A stretch of DNA of 64,000 bases from Pseudorasbora parva (taxonomy: Eukaryota > Chordata > Actinopteri > Cypriniformes > Gobionidae), in contig NC_090187.1 of assembly GCF_024679245.1 (NCBI RefSeq), positions 2,510,751 through 2,574,750 on the forward strand, read 5' to 3'. The notes below the pieces were generated by a model, which saw only the letters and a program-made list of their open reading frames with translations, had not been told where the DNA came from and made no database searches. Positions 12,249-24,159 of this stretch are shown piece after piece (the stretch's first letter is position 1; every line of letters begins with the position of its first letter). The position numbers and the translations under genes were made by a program.

Positions 12249-12799
12249 ATATGAATATAAATAATATAAACATATAATCTGTGGGGTTTTGCAATAAAAA
12301 ATATTCTACTAAGTGTGTTTTGCTAACGTTGAGCATTGTAACCAAAGACACGCAGATACATATAATGGCCAATCAGAGCCGTTTAAAGGGTTAGTTCACC
12401 CAAAAATGTAATTTCTGTCTGTGGCCAAATGTGCGAATGATCCGAGAGCTGCAAACATCAGACCTTTTGGGATTTTAAGGGTTACCATATCTTTGTTTGA
12501 CCCTAACGCAGAGATTGTTTTTGTTATAATAATCATTAGTCGTGTTGACACTAACAGAATAAACGTACCTCACAATCCCCGCCTGGATCCGTTGCTCTTA
12601 GAAATAATCGGCTTTTCGTGAGGTAAATGATCTCAGGATTATTCCTTACCGTATCTCAAGACGATCTAAAGTGTTGATGAGTTTATTTGAGTTGAGTTTT
12701 GTTTTTAGTGTGACTGTACAAAAAAGATATATAATATAAACTTAACATATTATAATGATGACACTTGCCTGAATTACAAAAAACGACAGAGTTATTTGA

Positions 12800-14279
12800 T
12801 AGGGATGGGCGATACCACTTATTTTGTTTTCGATACGATACCGATACTTTTAATGCCAGTATCACCGATATCTATACCGATACTTTTAATGCCAGTATCA
12901 CCGATATCTATACCGATACTTTTAATGCCAGTATCACCGATATCGATACCGATACTTTTAATGCCAGTATCACCGATATCCATACCGATACTTTTAATGC
13001 CAGTATCACCGATATCCATACCGATACTTTTAATGCCAGTATCACCGATATCGATACCGATACTTTTAATGCCAGTATCACCGATATCTATACCGATACT
13101 TTTAATGCCAGTATCACCGATATCTATACCGATACTTTTAATGCCAGTATCACCGATATCGATACCGATACTTTTAATGCCAGTATCACCGATATCCATA
13201 CCGATACTTTTAATGCCAGTATCACCGATATCCATACCGATACTTTTAATGCCAGTATCACCGATATCGATACCGATACTTTTAATGCCAGTATCACCGA
13301 TATCGATACTGATACTTTTAATGCCAGTATCACCGATATCGATACCGATACTTTTAATGCCAGTATCACCGATATCGATACCGATACTTTTAATGCCAGT
13401 ATCACCGATATCGATACCGATACTTTTAATGCCAGTATCACCGATATCTATACCGATACGATACTTTTAAACTTATTTTTTTAAATTATTAAATATATTA
13501 AATTATTTTAATGACTAAGAGTAAAAATACCCACTTAATATATTTGAAAGGTATTTAAACATTCAATATATCTTAATTGCAACTTATTAGATCATAATTT
13601 TTTAACACATGGATAAACGTTTAGTTGTAGTGAAATTAACAATGGAAATCTACAAATACTAGTCTATTTGAACTACGGCTACTGTAGTAAAAAAAAAAAA
13701 AACATGGTTCAGTTTCACAAGGGACTGCCAGTGACTGAACATTGCACTCATAAAATACAACCTTTTTATTCTTATAGGGATTTATATTAACATTAGTTAC
13801 ACCATAGAACATGATCAATTTCAACTTTTAACATTACATTTAAAGAGTATGATTGCACTATGTAGGCTACAATTTTTATTTGTTAGTTTGAATAGTTTGA
13901 AATAACTCAAACTATTATGTTTTTCTGTCTTCTGATGAGCATTATCCTGGTCTGTGTGTTTAAAAGCATCAATGGTTTCTTATGATAGTTTTGGGAAACG
14001 CAGTTCTGTTGTAATAGTGTCATCAGGTAACGGACGCACTCTTCTGCGATCGATTGGTTCTGTCTTGTAGCGTTTGCATGCATTCAGATGAGCAGGAAAA
14101 TAGTCCTATACTACACAATTAACATAGTTTATTTGTATTGTATGCAAATAATCTTTAAACAAACAAAATTACTGGTAAAAAAACACCTTAGTATCGATAT
14201 TTTTATTTGAGTATCAATACTTTCGATGCTTACATCAGTATCAATATATCGATACTTCATATCGATACGCCCATCCCTA
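12800..14279. mobile_element. non-autonomous hAT element with internal minisatellite
   Basis: A perfect 8-bp target duplication TTATTTGA lies at 12792-12799 and 14280-14287. Both ends share the inverted terminal sequence TAGGGATGGGCG, followed by GATACC on the left and TATCGATAT on the right. An 8-bp duplication with short inverted ends is the signature of the hAT superfamily. The element contains a 612-bp array of 36-bp repeats near its left end and GATA/TATC-rich subterminal repeats at the right (14190-14270). No transposase sequence is recognisable. Confidence 0.85.
12841..13452 (+). repeat. 36-bp minisatellite, 17 copies, inside a hAT element
   Basis: The repeat unit starts CCGATACTTTTAATGCC and continues AGTATCACCGATATCNATA. 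There are 17 complete units, almost identical; the variable base near the unit end gives T, G or C. Because 36 is a multiple of three, several frames stay open on both strands (239, 224, 138 and 105 codons), for example the 12-residue repeat TDTFNASITDI(Y/D/H). These frames have no start context and no family, and are artefacts of the repeat. The unit is built from the CCGATAC word of the element's own subterminal region. Confidence 0.9.
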
Positions 14280-14702
14280 TTATTTGAGTCTCTTTTGCAC
14301 TGATAAGAAAAGCGTCTATCGCTCCGGCAGGTCTGCTGACTCCATGGGGTTAATAACTCACCCTCATGTCGTTCTGAACCCAAAGAGACTGACACAGACG
14401 AGAAGGAACTGTTGAATAAAGTCGTTATTTTGTTCGCTTTTACACACAAAAAGTATTCTCGTCGCTCCATAACATTAATGTTGAACTCACATGGACTATT
14501 TTAGCAATGTCTTTACTACCTCTCGGGCCTTGAAAGTGTTAATTAAATTGCTATCTATAGAGGGGTCAGAAAGCTCTTAGATTTCATCAGAAATACCTTA
14601 ATTTGTCTTCTGAATATGAACGAGGGTCCTACGGGTTTGGAGCGGCATGAGGGAGAGGACTTAATTACAATATTTTCATTTTAGGGTGAACCAACCCTTT
14701 AA

Positions 14703-15190
14703 AATAGTCTGTTTGATTCATAACATCTGGTCCTTGATATTAATCTGATCCACACATCTGTGTTTTAGTGGACGTTTCATTTGAGTCTGCGATGGCACGT
14801 GAAATTGAGTGCATCACCTGACCCAGAGAGAAATGAGCCATTAGTAATTGGGAAATATTTTGTTACATGTCGTGCCGCTCGCTTGCGGTGCAGTCGGTTT
14901 AACAGCCAATAAAGCGAGGTGTAAAGGAGATATTTATTCTGCAGCAGAGACAGCTCTGTGGATTTTAAGGGGAGCATTTGCGAGTCCAGAACTCGGTGAA
15001 CTCGCGCTGAACTGCAGGGCTCAAACTGTGCAAACTTGCACTGACAGCACCAGTGGTTTTAATGGTTGCACGAGCTAGTATTGTCGCGGTTCTCACTTTC
15101 TGGGCTTAATTAGAGTTGTGTTTTTTCATGCTATACCCGAAGGGCCAGACTGAAGGTCACCGGTTAATGCGGTCTTGATTTACTCATTGT
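14703..15190. other. unannotated stretch
   Basis: I see no recognisable element. Short frames at 14777-15078 overlap on both strands. The stretch contains ordinary, non-repetitive sequence. Confidence 0.3.
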
Positions 15191-16247
15191 TTAATTAGAG
15201 CTTTCAAACAATTAAAACTTTTAATCGGATTAATTACATGATATGGCAATTAATTAATCAAATGAATCACAAATAATCGCACATATCAATATTTGCAGCT
15301 GAAACCCCTCTAATTAAAGATAATCTGACATTACACTTCATTATTGAGGTAGACGTGTTGTTGAATATGCTATATAAATGACTCTTGCTCTCACCAAGGC
15401 TGCATTTATCTGATTAAAATTACAGAAAGTGTCACATGATCCTTCAGAAATCATTCAATATGATTATATGATGCTCAAGAAACATTAAAGATACACTGTG
15501 TGATATTTCCCCCATCTAGCGGTGAAAAGATGACCATTAGTTTCTGTTCCTCTCAATTCTGATTTCGTTTTAACTCCTACGGTGGCCGATTTAGTCCAAG
15601 ATTAACATGGCTTCCAGTTCGACCTCGTCAACGAGTGCCATCGAGTGTTAAAACGCGAAAGGCGAAGCTTGAATTTACGGGTATGTCCCTCTTTGGCTAA
15701 TGTACTTTAAAGATGGAGGGGCAACATGGCGACCGGCATTCGAACCCCTCACCCGTATGTATTCTCAATGGTATATTATAAACTTACGAGAATACTTTAT
15801 TACTTGAAAGAAGTAAATATACATTAATGAGCACATATATTTTTGAAAGAACTAAGTGTTTTTAGCTAAGAATAAACAAAAAAAGTTACACAGTGTAGCT
15901 TTAATGATTATTATCAGTGTTGAAAACAGTTGTGCTGCTGTGATACATTTTAATTTGATTTTGTTTGATAAATTGAAATTATATATTTTTTTTTGTGGAA
16001 AAGTTACTGGCACTTTTATTCAACTTCAAGTGTGCTTCATGAGTAAAAGTGTTATTTAAAAATATATTTGTATGGAAAATGTTATTTTTATGTACCGGTA
16101 TATTCCATTCTACTCCATCTAGAGTTTATTTTCCTTATAATTTACATGCGAGTCAGGAGAACATGATTAATTGCATTAATTTTGGAACACTTTATTTTTA
16201 ATAAATAATTAATAACACTAAATGAACATGTTAAATTTACAGCCCTA
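15191..16247. mobile_element. AT-rich hAT-like element (TTAATTGC words), interrupted by a MITE
   Basis: Outer ends read TTAGAGCTTTCAAACAATT on the left and, inverted from the right, TTAGGGCTGTAAATTTAAC. Both resemble the common fish repeat with TTAATTGCATTAAT-type words (15230-15285, 16165-16180). The TTAA MITE copy at 15489-15900 lies inside. No clear 8-bp duplication could be verified, so both the family and the exact ends are uncertain. Confidence 0.45.
15489..15900. mobile_element. TTAA-flanked MITE, AGCTACACTG family, copy 2 (inverted)
   Basis: TTAA is precisely duplicated at 15485-15488 and 15901-15904. The ends read AGATACACTGTGTGAT on the left and, inverted, AGCTACACTGTGTAACTT on the right. 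It is the reverse-complement relative of 1104-1533 over its full length, with small insertions and deletions. It has no coding capacity. Confidence 0.8.
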
Positions 16248-16249
16248 AT

Positions 16250-16847
16250 TTATATGCAAATTCTGTTATGTGATCACAAGAGTGATTACAGTATCAAGGG
16301 AAATAATTAACAATTATTATTTTTATCATGATTATGCAGCTTTAGTTTTGATGTTTTCTTTAACACTCTTTCTAATTACACCCAATTTTACCAGTTCGCC
16401 CAGTACAAATCCATCTATTGTAGAAAACCGTGGCGCTTTACTCTCTGTTTGTGTTATCCAACTATAATGAACGGTAATTTGGTCTCTCCTGAACATGGTA
16501 TCTCCACCAAAACATGCCAATTACACAGTGGCCAACAGAAAAATTACCACTCTGTAATCCGGGGCCGCTTCGACTCGAGCGTCTCCTTGTAAAGCCAATG
16601 AAAGCCTGTCATTTATCGAGCAGGTTTGTCTCTCAAGAGCTGATGACTGAAGAACAATCACCATTTCTCAACACTGGGCTCCACTCAGCAATAAGACAGA
16701 GTGGCTCTGCTCTCACTCAGTGTTTTTGTCCTGAATGTAATCAATTACCCTTAGCTCTGTAAATATAAGAGAACGTGAAACACTGCTCAAGTGCCTTGAC
16801 AGACATTTCGTCTTCATCTGTACTGGTTCTTTCTCCCTTTCCCACAG
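16250..16847. other. unannotated stretch ending in a polypyrimidine tract
   Basis: There is no recognisable repeat. The last 25 bases (GTTCTTTCTCCCTTTCCCAC then AG) make a good splice acceptor for the candidate exon that follows. The short frames at 16270-16762 are not convincing. Confidence 0.35.
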
Positions 16848-16978
16848 ATAGATTGGTGGATCATAGCCAATGACTCAATGACTGCCGTGGCTCAGTAGCT
16901 CGGACTCATCGCACCCTGAAGAGAGGAGAAAATGGACAGGCCGAAGGACTTCAGAATGCTGGCTCGAGCTCTCGGAAG
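16848..16978 (+). CDS. candidate host exon with translation start (unidentified gene)
   Basis: A pyrimidine-rich tract ending CCCACAG gives a strong splice acceptor at 16847. After 84 bases, an ATG at 16932 has a favourable context (A at -3, G at +4) and opens MDRPKDFRMLARALG. The frame runs into AAG|GTCAGT at 16978/16979, a plausible donor. This would be a 5' exon holding untranslated leader plus about 15 codons. I do not recognise the protein. If the frame is read past the donor it stays open to 17267, but that part has no motif. An upstream ATG at 16870 opens a short separate frame. The neighbouring DNA has no transposon signature here, making this the best host exon candidate, though chance is quite possible. 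Confidence 0.28.
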
Positions 16979-18570
16979 GTCAGTGACGTCCTGTCGAGCT
17001 GTTGTGATGCCATTCAGTCTTATTTACAGGTCTGTTCCTGAATGTTTTCGCTTTACACATGAGGGAAAGCAATGTCAAATTCAGCCGCAGGCAGCAATTA
17101 TACAGCCGATCCCGACGGCACGCCCTCTGGAAGATGGAGCCGACTGCTGTGGTCATGCCACTCCCTTTGGTGACCGTATGAAAAGTAGTTCAAGGACTAT
17201 GAGTAGATTTACCAGTATTTATATTTTTATAGCTTTTGGCATCATGTATGGGATTATCCGGGCATAGTAGCAATGCTATGATATGATGATGTGATATGTG
17301 AATGATATGTGGCAATGAAAGAGACAATTGTTGGACAAACAAGAAAATGTTAGGGAGGGACGATTAGGGAAGAGATCCAATGATATTTAACAATGCATAT
17401 TTTATCTCCCTCATCTGAACTTTAAAGAGCAGTTGCAACTGCATTAGTAAGGGATTTTATAATAAGAGTCCCGGTGTATTTCGAGTTTGGTTATAATTAA
17501 AAGTCACGCATTATATAAACGTTTAGTTACACAATAAAGTGCATTTAATTCCATTCTCATTTAATTCATAGTCAGAAGGAAAGACTAAGAGCAGTATTTG
17601 ACACATATCATTCAATAAAGTATCAGGGTTATAATAGTTCACTAAGAACATTCAAACATTCATTACTTGAAATTAAATAAATGTTAAGTGAAATAAAAAA
17701 TAAATAAATAAAAAAACCTTATTTGAAGCTTTAGCTTAACCTGATATACTAACTAAAACCGAAATCAACATTATAAAAACGATATAGATGTTTTTAAAAA
17801 ACAAACAAAACCAGTTAATGGAGCTCTTTCGTGTATTTTAATGTCAAAAACAATTGTCAAAATGTCAGTTTTGACACATATTCAAGTAACAGTCGGTTAA
17901 AATGCTTAACTGCTCAATTAATGCATTACAATTGAACTAAACTCGTTCGATTTTATTCAACTAAAACTAAACACAATCCAGGTGACTAAAATATGACTAA
18001 AACTAAATCAAACTGTGCTATTAATATGAACACTGATATGCACAGATGATTTTTTGAGATAATGACTGGCATCCGGAATTACTGGGACGAGAAAGGCTCC
18101 ATTTGTTAACATTAGTTAAGATACTTCTAAAGTATTGATCAATAATATTAATTGAATCATTTACTAATGCATTATTAAATACACAAGTTGTATCTGTTGA
18201 TATTATTTAATGGAATTTAACATGAACTAGCAATGAGCGGTTTTATTTTTATTAACTTATGTAAACAATTATTAATAATACTGTAACAAATGTCTTGCTT
18301 ATTGTTAGTTAAATAAGGAATAATTGACAACGAGCCATTGAATTATTAGAAAAATAAGGCACACCCAAGGTGTATGCATTATTTTCCAATGATTAAACAA
18401 AACAGAGTCAATTATTCCACTTATACCACAGACATGTTCAGATGATGTATTTCAAGTCATTTGTCCTTTAAACACTCTAGTGTGCTCTAGTAATTAATTT
18501 TGCGTCGCATCCCAAGCCTCCGTTGATGATTCCAAAACTTCATTTTAAAGCTCATACTAGCAGACTAATG
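16979..18570. other. AT-rich unannotated stretch
   Basis: No gene is recognised. Around 17560-18420 the sequence is AT-rich with many ATTAATTA-like words, suggestive of worn repeats without clear ends. If the candidate exon at 16848-16978 is real, this would be intron. Confidence 0.3.
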
Positions 18571-18579
18571 CAGTTAGTA

Positions 18580-19530
<951 letters not shown>

Positions 19531-20205
19531 ACACTGAAAAAACAGTGTACGCAACTAAATTTTGTTTCTTTTTTAAACGTGATTTCTTTGCTTTTGATTA
19601 ATGTGATTCTCTAAAATGTGTAATCTACTAGATTACATTATTTGGGGTAAATGTGAACCAATTAAGTACTCCAACATGACTTTTGCTAAAAAAAAAACAA
19701 AACTGTAGTTCCCAGCATGCTTTGCTTGGGACTTGATGAGAAGAGTAAAATGGTTGAACTTAAGTTTTATTTTATGTTTTTTTGTGCAAAATTAAAAAAG
19801 GGGGATACTTTGTATTTGTCAATAGTAATGTTTAATTAGGTTGCAATAATTAGGCCCATTTAAATTAGACTGGGTTACCATAGTGGAGAAGAGTGGAGCG
19901 ATTGCTTAGGCTGTGGACTGATACAACACATGTCATTAAAGAGCATTTCATAGCCTTTGACATGTTCATTATGTGCTATGGCTGACTAACAGAATGAACG
20001 CTAGTTACTACAGTCTTATACATGACTGTCAATGACAACAAAATAAATAAAAAAATAAATAAAATAATCTTGTGACCCCTTCCCCCCTTCATTCCATAAT
20101 GTTGAAGATATGTGAACAAATTATGTTTGTTTAAGTTAATTGATTCATGTGGAACAGATGTACATGATTAAATCATGTAAATCCAACACACCTTTTTTTC
20201 AGTGT
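19531..20205. mobile_element. non-autonomous DNA element with ACACTGAAAAAA ends
   Basis: The left end reads ACACTGAAAAAACAGTG and the right end reads TTTTTTTCAGTGT, forming a terminal inverted repeat of about 12 bp. A TA dinucleotide can be read at each side (TA|CACTG ... CAGTG|TA). The interior is AT-rich and has no coding sequence. Such CACTG(A/T)AAAAA-ended repeats are frequent in cyprinids. The superfamily is left open. Confidence 0.55.
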
Positions 20206-20213
20206 AGGTCAGA

Positions 20214-20560
20214 GCTATTGGAGATTGTTTTTTCCCATTGAGTTCAGGCATGATGTTGGACGTCTGGCGCTTCAGTTCATCCCCAAGCTTCTCAGTTTTA
20301 GTCTGGACTTTCTGCTGGCCAGTCAAATCCACATTAAACTCAATAAACCACGTTATATGCCCTTAGCTTTGTGCACCGAGGCATTATCATGCTGGCACAG
20401 AAAAGTGCCAGCATGATAATGCCTCAAGTCTCAATTCTACAAAAATGATCTGCCTAGGGAGATTTCATGGCTGTTCACTGGATTGTAAGGAGTGTAATGA
20501 AATATCCAAACTTGTTAATTAGAAGACATACAGCAGGACAGTGCTAAAAGTGGCCATTGC
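20214..20560. mobile_element. strongly degraded Tc1-like remnant with a perfect hairpin
   Basis: Words such as GCTGGCCAGTCAAATCCACA, CACATTAAACTCAATAAACC and CTTTGTGCACCGAGGC match the region of fish Tc1 elements that encodes, on the minus strand, the LDWPAQSP and HKA motifs of the transposase. It is flanked on the right by a 21-bp perfect inverted repeat (20378-20398 and 20405-20425). No intact frame remains and the ends cannot be placed. Confidence 0.45.
20378..20425. repeat. perfect 21-bp inverted repeat (hairpin)
   Basis: Arms at 20378-20398 and 20405-20425 are perfectly complementary around a 6-base loop (AGAAAA). The left arm starts GAGGCATTATCATGCTGG. It lies in the Tc1-like remnant, and the second arm appears to be a templated inverted copy of the first. 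It is not followed by a T-tract, and a hairpin RNA gene is not supported. Confidence 0.9.
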
Positions 20561-22350
20561 TCTACTGGTCTGGTCTCTGTTGGCTCGCGGACTGTCTGGT
20601 TTTTATATCTGTGGGAGTGAACACATTTAAGAGCACTAAATGGCCATACCTCAGGGAAGCCGTGACCCTTTGACTCCCCACCATATCTGCGGTGGCTCGA
20701 ATCGATGCAGTGGTGACAGTGAGAGAACCCGTGCCGTCTGAATTTGGATTCCCTAGAGATCCTCCTTCACAAAGGGACACTGGTCTTGAACCCTGGAAGT
20801 GAGATGATTCCTGCAAACTGTAAATGTATCCGGACTTTTGTGTACATGTTGCAACTTGGAAAAATGGCCCAGCTGAGAGCAAGTGAGAAATCACTGTTTG
20901 TTGGATGGAATTCTGCCTCATTTTCAGTTTTTGCAAAGTGATCGTTTGATGAATCAGTGAAAATTGCTTTTGCCGATGTGGAATAAATGTTTTCACAGCC
21001 TCAGAATGAAAATGATGGGGTTATGACTGACAGCCCATCTAATTATCAGTGGAAAATCATTTTGTTGCCAAGTCTGTTTATGTTTTGTAAGCAAACACCC
21101 AGCCAGATGTTGTGCTGAATATGTCCAATTCAATGTCCAATTGTATTGATATTTTTACAACAGCTCATCATTTAGAGAGCATCTGCGCTATACTGATAAA
21201 CATGTGTATGTGCATGTATTCTGTATGTATTCTAAATAAACTCCTCAAATCATCTTCACTATTAATGTTCCTTCAAAGAGATAATTTACTTCAGATTAAA
21301 ATCCAGTAAACTATAGCTTTGTGAATGAGCTATGGGGTTTTATGTTTGCATTGCTCATCAAAATAAGTTAGGCAATTGTATACGTTTTTAACCTGATTAA
21401 ACGAAGAATGATGATGTTTTGTATGGACAGTTGGGTTATAGAGATCCGTGTTTGGGCTGTAAGATGCAGTTTTGGAAGAGACTCGTGGTGGCAGGAGGAT
21501 GTTTAAGCTTCGGTCAGTCAGGCAGATGGCATTTGGCAGCTCTGTCTGTGGCTGGACGCCCTCATTGACTAGCAGCAGGTGCTCAGGGCGTCCAGAGGTG
21601 CCAGCTGTGTGCAGGGGAGCGAGGATAGGAACAGGCACCGCCGAGCCACAGCGCTCGTTAGGAATTGGACAAACAAAGATAAAGGCACTCAGATTGGATC
21701 CTAACGAAATCTCGTTGCTCGCTCACTGTGATGGCCTGTGTGTATGCGTTCTCTTCTAGCGGGATGTCTCTGTTTCACTTTTACCTCTGCCAGTGGAAAC
21801 ACACTCCATTTACATTGGCTTATTGCATCCCTCCACTCCAGATACCGCTCTCTTAGTCTCTATCTCACCCTGTTTTGAAATTCATTTATGCAGTCGCAAG
21901 GAAAGTTGGGGATCAAGCCAGGAGGGCATCTGAGGAAGAAGCATAATTCAATGAATTAGCCGTTAGTGTCTGGAACAGCAAGATAGTCTCCGTGTGTCTT
22001 CAGGGCTTCCAAACTGAGACCTTTTAATGTATGCGACACCATGAAGACTATACCTAATGGCTGTAGTTTGGTTGGTAGAGTATGGTTTTGGTGATTAAAA
22101 ACGAAGCACTTGCTTACAGAGTTTGCCTCAGTGGGACATGGACCTTCATAATGTGTTGAGAAGACAGCTTATACTACCCAAAAGACTCAGGAGGCGAGAA
22201 TAACATTTGAATAAGATTTAATTACAGTTTTTTTTACAATGAGTATCATAGATTAAATGATACAGTTCTTTTGCGTGTATAGGCCCCACCCAACCATTAA
22301 TGCCAGCGTCAGTATCTACGAACGTAGAAATGGATGGGGACAGAACTTAT
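20561..22350. other. unannotated stretch
   Basis: No gene is identified. The 144-codon minus frame at 20562-20996, the 102-codon minus frame at 21330-21638 and the 95-codon plus frame at 21472-21759 show no recognised domain, and the last two overlap. Base composition is ordinary. Coding function is not supported, but weak or lineage-specific exons cannot be excluded by eye. Confidence 0.3.
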
Positions 22351-23265
22351 GCCTGGTTCAGACTACACGATATTAGCCCGAATTTGGCAGGATCTGTGTG
22401 ATGTAAGGTGTCGTAGGGATTCGTAAACGATAATGGACGTCGGGACGCAAGAATCGATCGTTTCATCTCGTATAGTGTGTCATAGTGTACGACAACCGAA
22501 TCCGCGTCTGTGATAGTTCACGACGTCATGACAGAAAGACTAGCATGTTTAATTTTTTTTGCGGTCCTTCACGACGGGTTCTGTCACGTGTGACGCTGAC
22601 CAACCGGAGCACAGACAGTTTCCGTACACAGCTTTCAAACACGGCGAAACGCATGAGAGATTACGGAGCGGCTAACTTTAGGTGGAATTATAAAATGGAG
22701 GAAAGGTTCGTGGAGCTGTGGCAATAGTATTACTGCCTGTATGATGTGCCATCGACGGACTACCACAACCAAATAAGAAAAATGCTGGCGAACGATAGCG
22801 GAAGCCCTTCAGGAACCCGGTGAGTTACGTTACTGGAATGTAAGCTGTAAAGATGTTTTACAAACACGTTGTGGTGGCAAGCTTTTACTACTGGCTAATA
22901 ACTAAATATTTAATATAAAAAGAACAATATTTTACCTCAAGTTCTCTTTGGAGGATTGACAGCCCATAATGTCCTCTTCCAGCAAGCCAGGAACGCGTCC
23001 TTTGTTGGGTTTTCTTTCTATTTTTGTGCTTTTCTAAACATAAAACCGCCAAAACACGCTGCTTCAGACTTTGTTTGTTTCCGCTCTTGTTTCTTAAAGT
23101 CAATGACATCACGCACGTCGGCAACAAGCGTTGATTGGTCGAGTAGCAACGTGTAGTCTGTCATGTTTCTAGTCCAGGACACAACAAGATTTTAGGAGTA
23201 AACATCGCATAATCTAAAACAGTAACTATCGTCACAGACAAAAATATCTTGTAGTCTGAACCAGG
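22351..23265 (+). mobile_element. PIF/Harbinger-type non-autonomous element
   Basis: The ends form an inverted repeat: GCCTGGTTCAGACTACACGA on the left; CTTGTAGTCTGAACCAGG on the right. TAT is found at both flanks (22348-22350 and 23266-23268), fitting the 3-bp target duplication of PIF/Harbinger. The interior contains a remnant of a Myb/MADF-like exon with a good splice donor (see next entry) but no DDE transposase, so the element is an internally deleted derivative. Words like CATAGTGTACGACAACCG and the CGTAAACGATAATGG region repeat the CGA-rich subterminal pattern. Confidence 0.7.
22653..22819 (+). pseudogene. Myb/MADF-like exon remnant of a Harbinger element
   Basis: ATG at 22653 opens MRDYGAANFRWNYKMEERFVELWQ; an in-frame TAG at 22725 interrupts, and the same frame continues YYCLYDVPSTDYHNQIRK to a donor CCG|GTGAGT at 22819. 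The pattern W-x-x-x-MEE-x-x-VELWQ, then CLYDV-x-S-x-x-YHN is what I know from the Myb/MADF DNA-binding accessory protein that Harbinger elements encode beside their transposase. The stop codon makes it a pseudogene. The downstream exons are missing. Confidence 0.6.
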
Positions 23266-23268
23266 TAT

Positions 23269-24159
23269 TGTATACTACAGATGACGAATAATGATTGGCT
23301 ATAGATAATTAATGAATGATGTGACATAGGAGTCTTCCAGGTAGACTACGCTAGAGCTTCCATTTCTGTTTTTTTCTCTACATACTGCATCATAAAAAAA
23401 AGATGCATGCTTGGAATGGGGATTTCATATTGTTCATTTGATGATGGATGTTTTCTCATTGGCAACAGTGACTGCTTGGATTTTTTTTTTTTTTTCATGA
23501 GGAATAGACCCGTTAATAACAATAAAGGTTATTTTTCAGCTGTAGTCTGTTATGTGTTTGTCTCACAGTGCTTTGCTTTTATTGACTGAATTCAAAGTCA
23601 AGAGATTTGGAACAATTGTATTAAATGCTTTGTTCCATCCCAATGGTCGTCCGTCACAAACATGGACACAGATTCATTATAGACAGTTCTCTGTTCAGTT
23701 TATTGTTCTCTGACCTTTATGTTCGTAATGAGACGGGACATGTGGGTGTGTAGATCAAGCCTCCTCCCATATCAAAGCTGTTTTATGTCCCACCACCCAT
23801 CTCCTTGATTGGTATAGCATGTTATGGGTCTGTGTCTCTCGTCGAACACTAATGGGCTGACACCATTGGATAATAGTCAGATCCCTGTGTCCTCCCGGGT
23901 GCCATCAAAGATCATTGCAGCACGGGAATAATGGAAGCACACTCTATTCTGGCTGTTAGGAGTTTTAAGAGTCTTGCAAACCATTGGGAACACTTACTAA
24001 ATCTCAGCATGCAGCGTTAATAGTGCTGTGCTTTATGTAATACGATGTTGGTTTGAAAACGTCCACAAGTATGAAAGGGTTTTAAATTATATAAAGGTGA
24101 TGTTTTTATTTTTGTATGTTCAAATACTCTATCACGGTTTAATATTCATCGACAACTAT
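23269..24159. other. unannotated stretch
   Basis: No gene or repeat is recognised apart from short homopolymers (T-run at about 23481-23496). The frame at 23407-23589 is not convincing. Confidence 0.3.

Larger units (their letters stand above)
12387..14698. mobile_element. TTAA-flanked element (AGGGTTAGTTCACCC ends), host of a nested hAT
   Basis: TTAA lies at 12383-12386 and 14699-14702. The left end reads AGGGTTAGTTCACCCAAAAA and the right end, inverted, reads AGGGTTGGTTCACCCTAAAA. The right part contains blocks known from a very common zebrafish foldback repeat (AAAGTCGTTATTTTGTTCGC, TATTCTCGTCGCTCCATAAC, CATGAGGGAGAGGACTTAAT). A hAT element (12800-14279) is inserted inside it, leaving only about 830 bp of its own sequence. 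Confidence 0.75.

Noticed and set aside
12841..13452. CRISPR-like array of regular repeats
   Set aside because: The units are contiguous with no variable spacers, the genome is a vertebrate, and the unit derives from transposon sequence.
12765..13484. 239-codon open frame with a 12-residue repeat TDTFNASITDI(Y/D/H)
   Set aside because: It exists only because the 36-bp repeat unit is a multiple of three; other frames on both strands are equally open, and the array sits in a hAT element.
20562..20996. 144-codon minus-strand frame
   Set aside because: No recognisable domain and no splice or start support; kept only as unannotated sequence.
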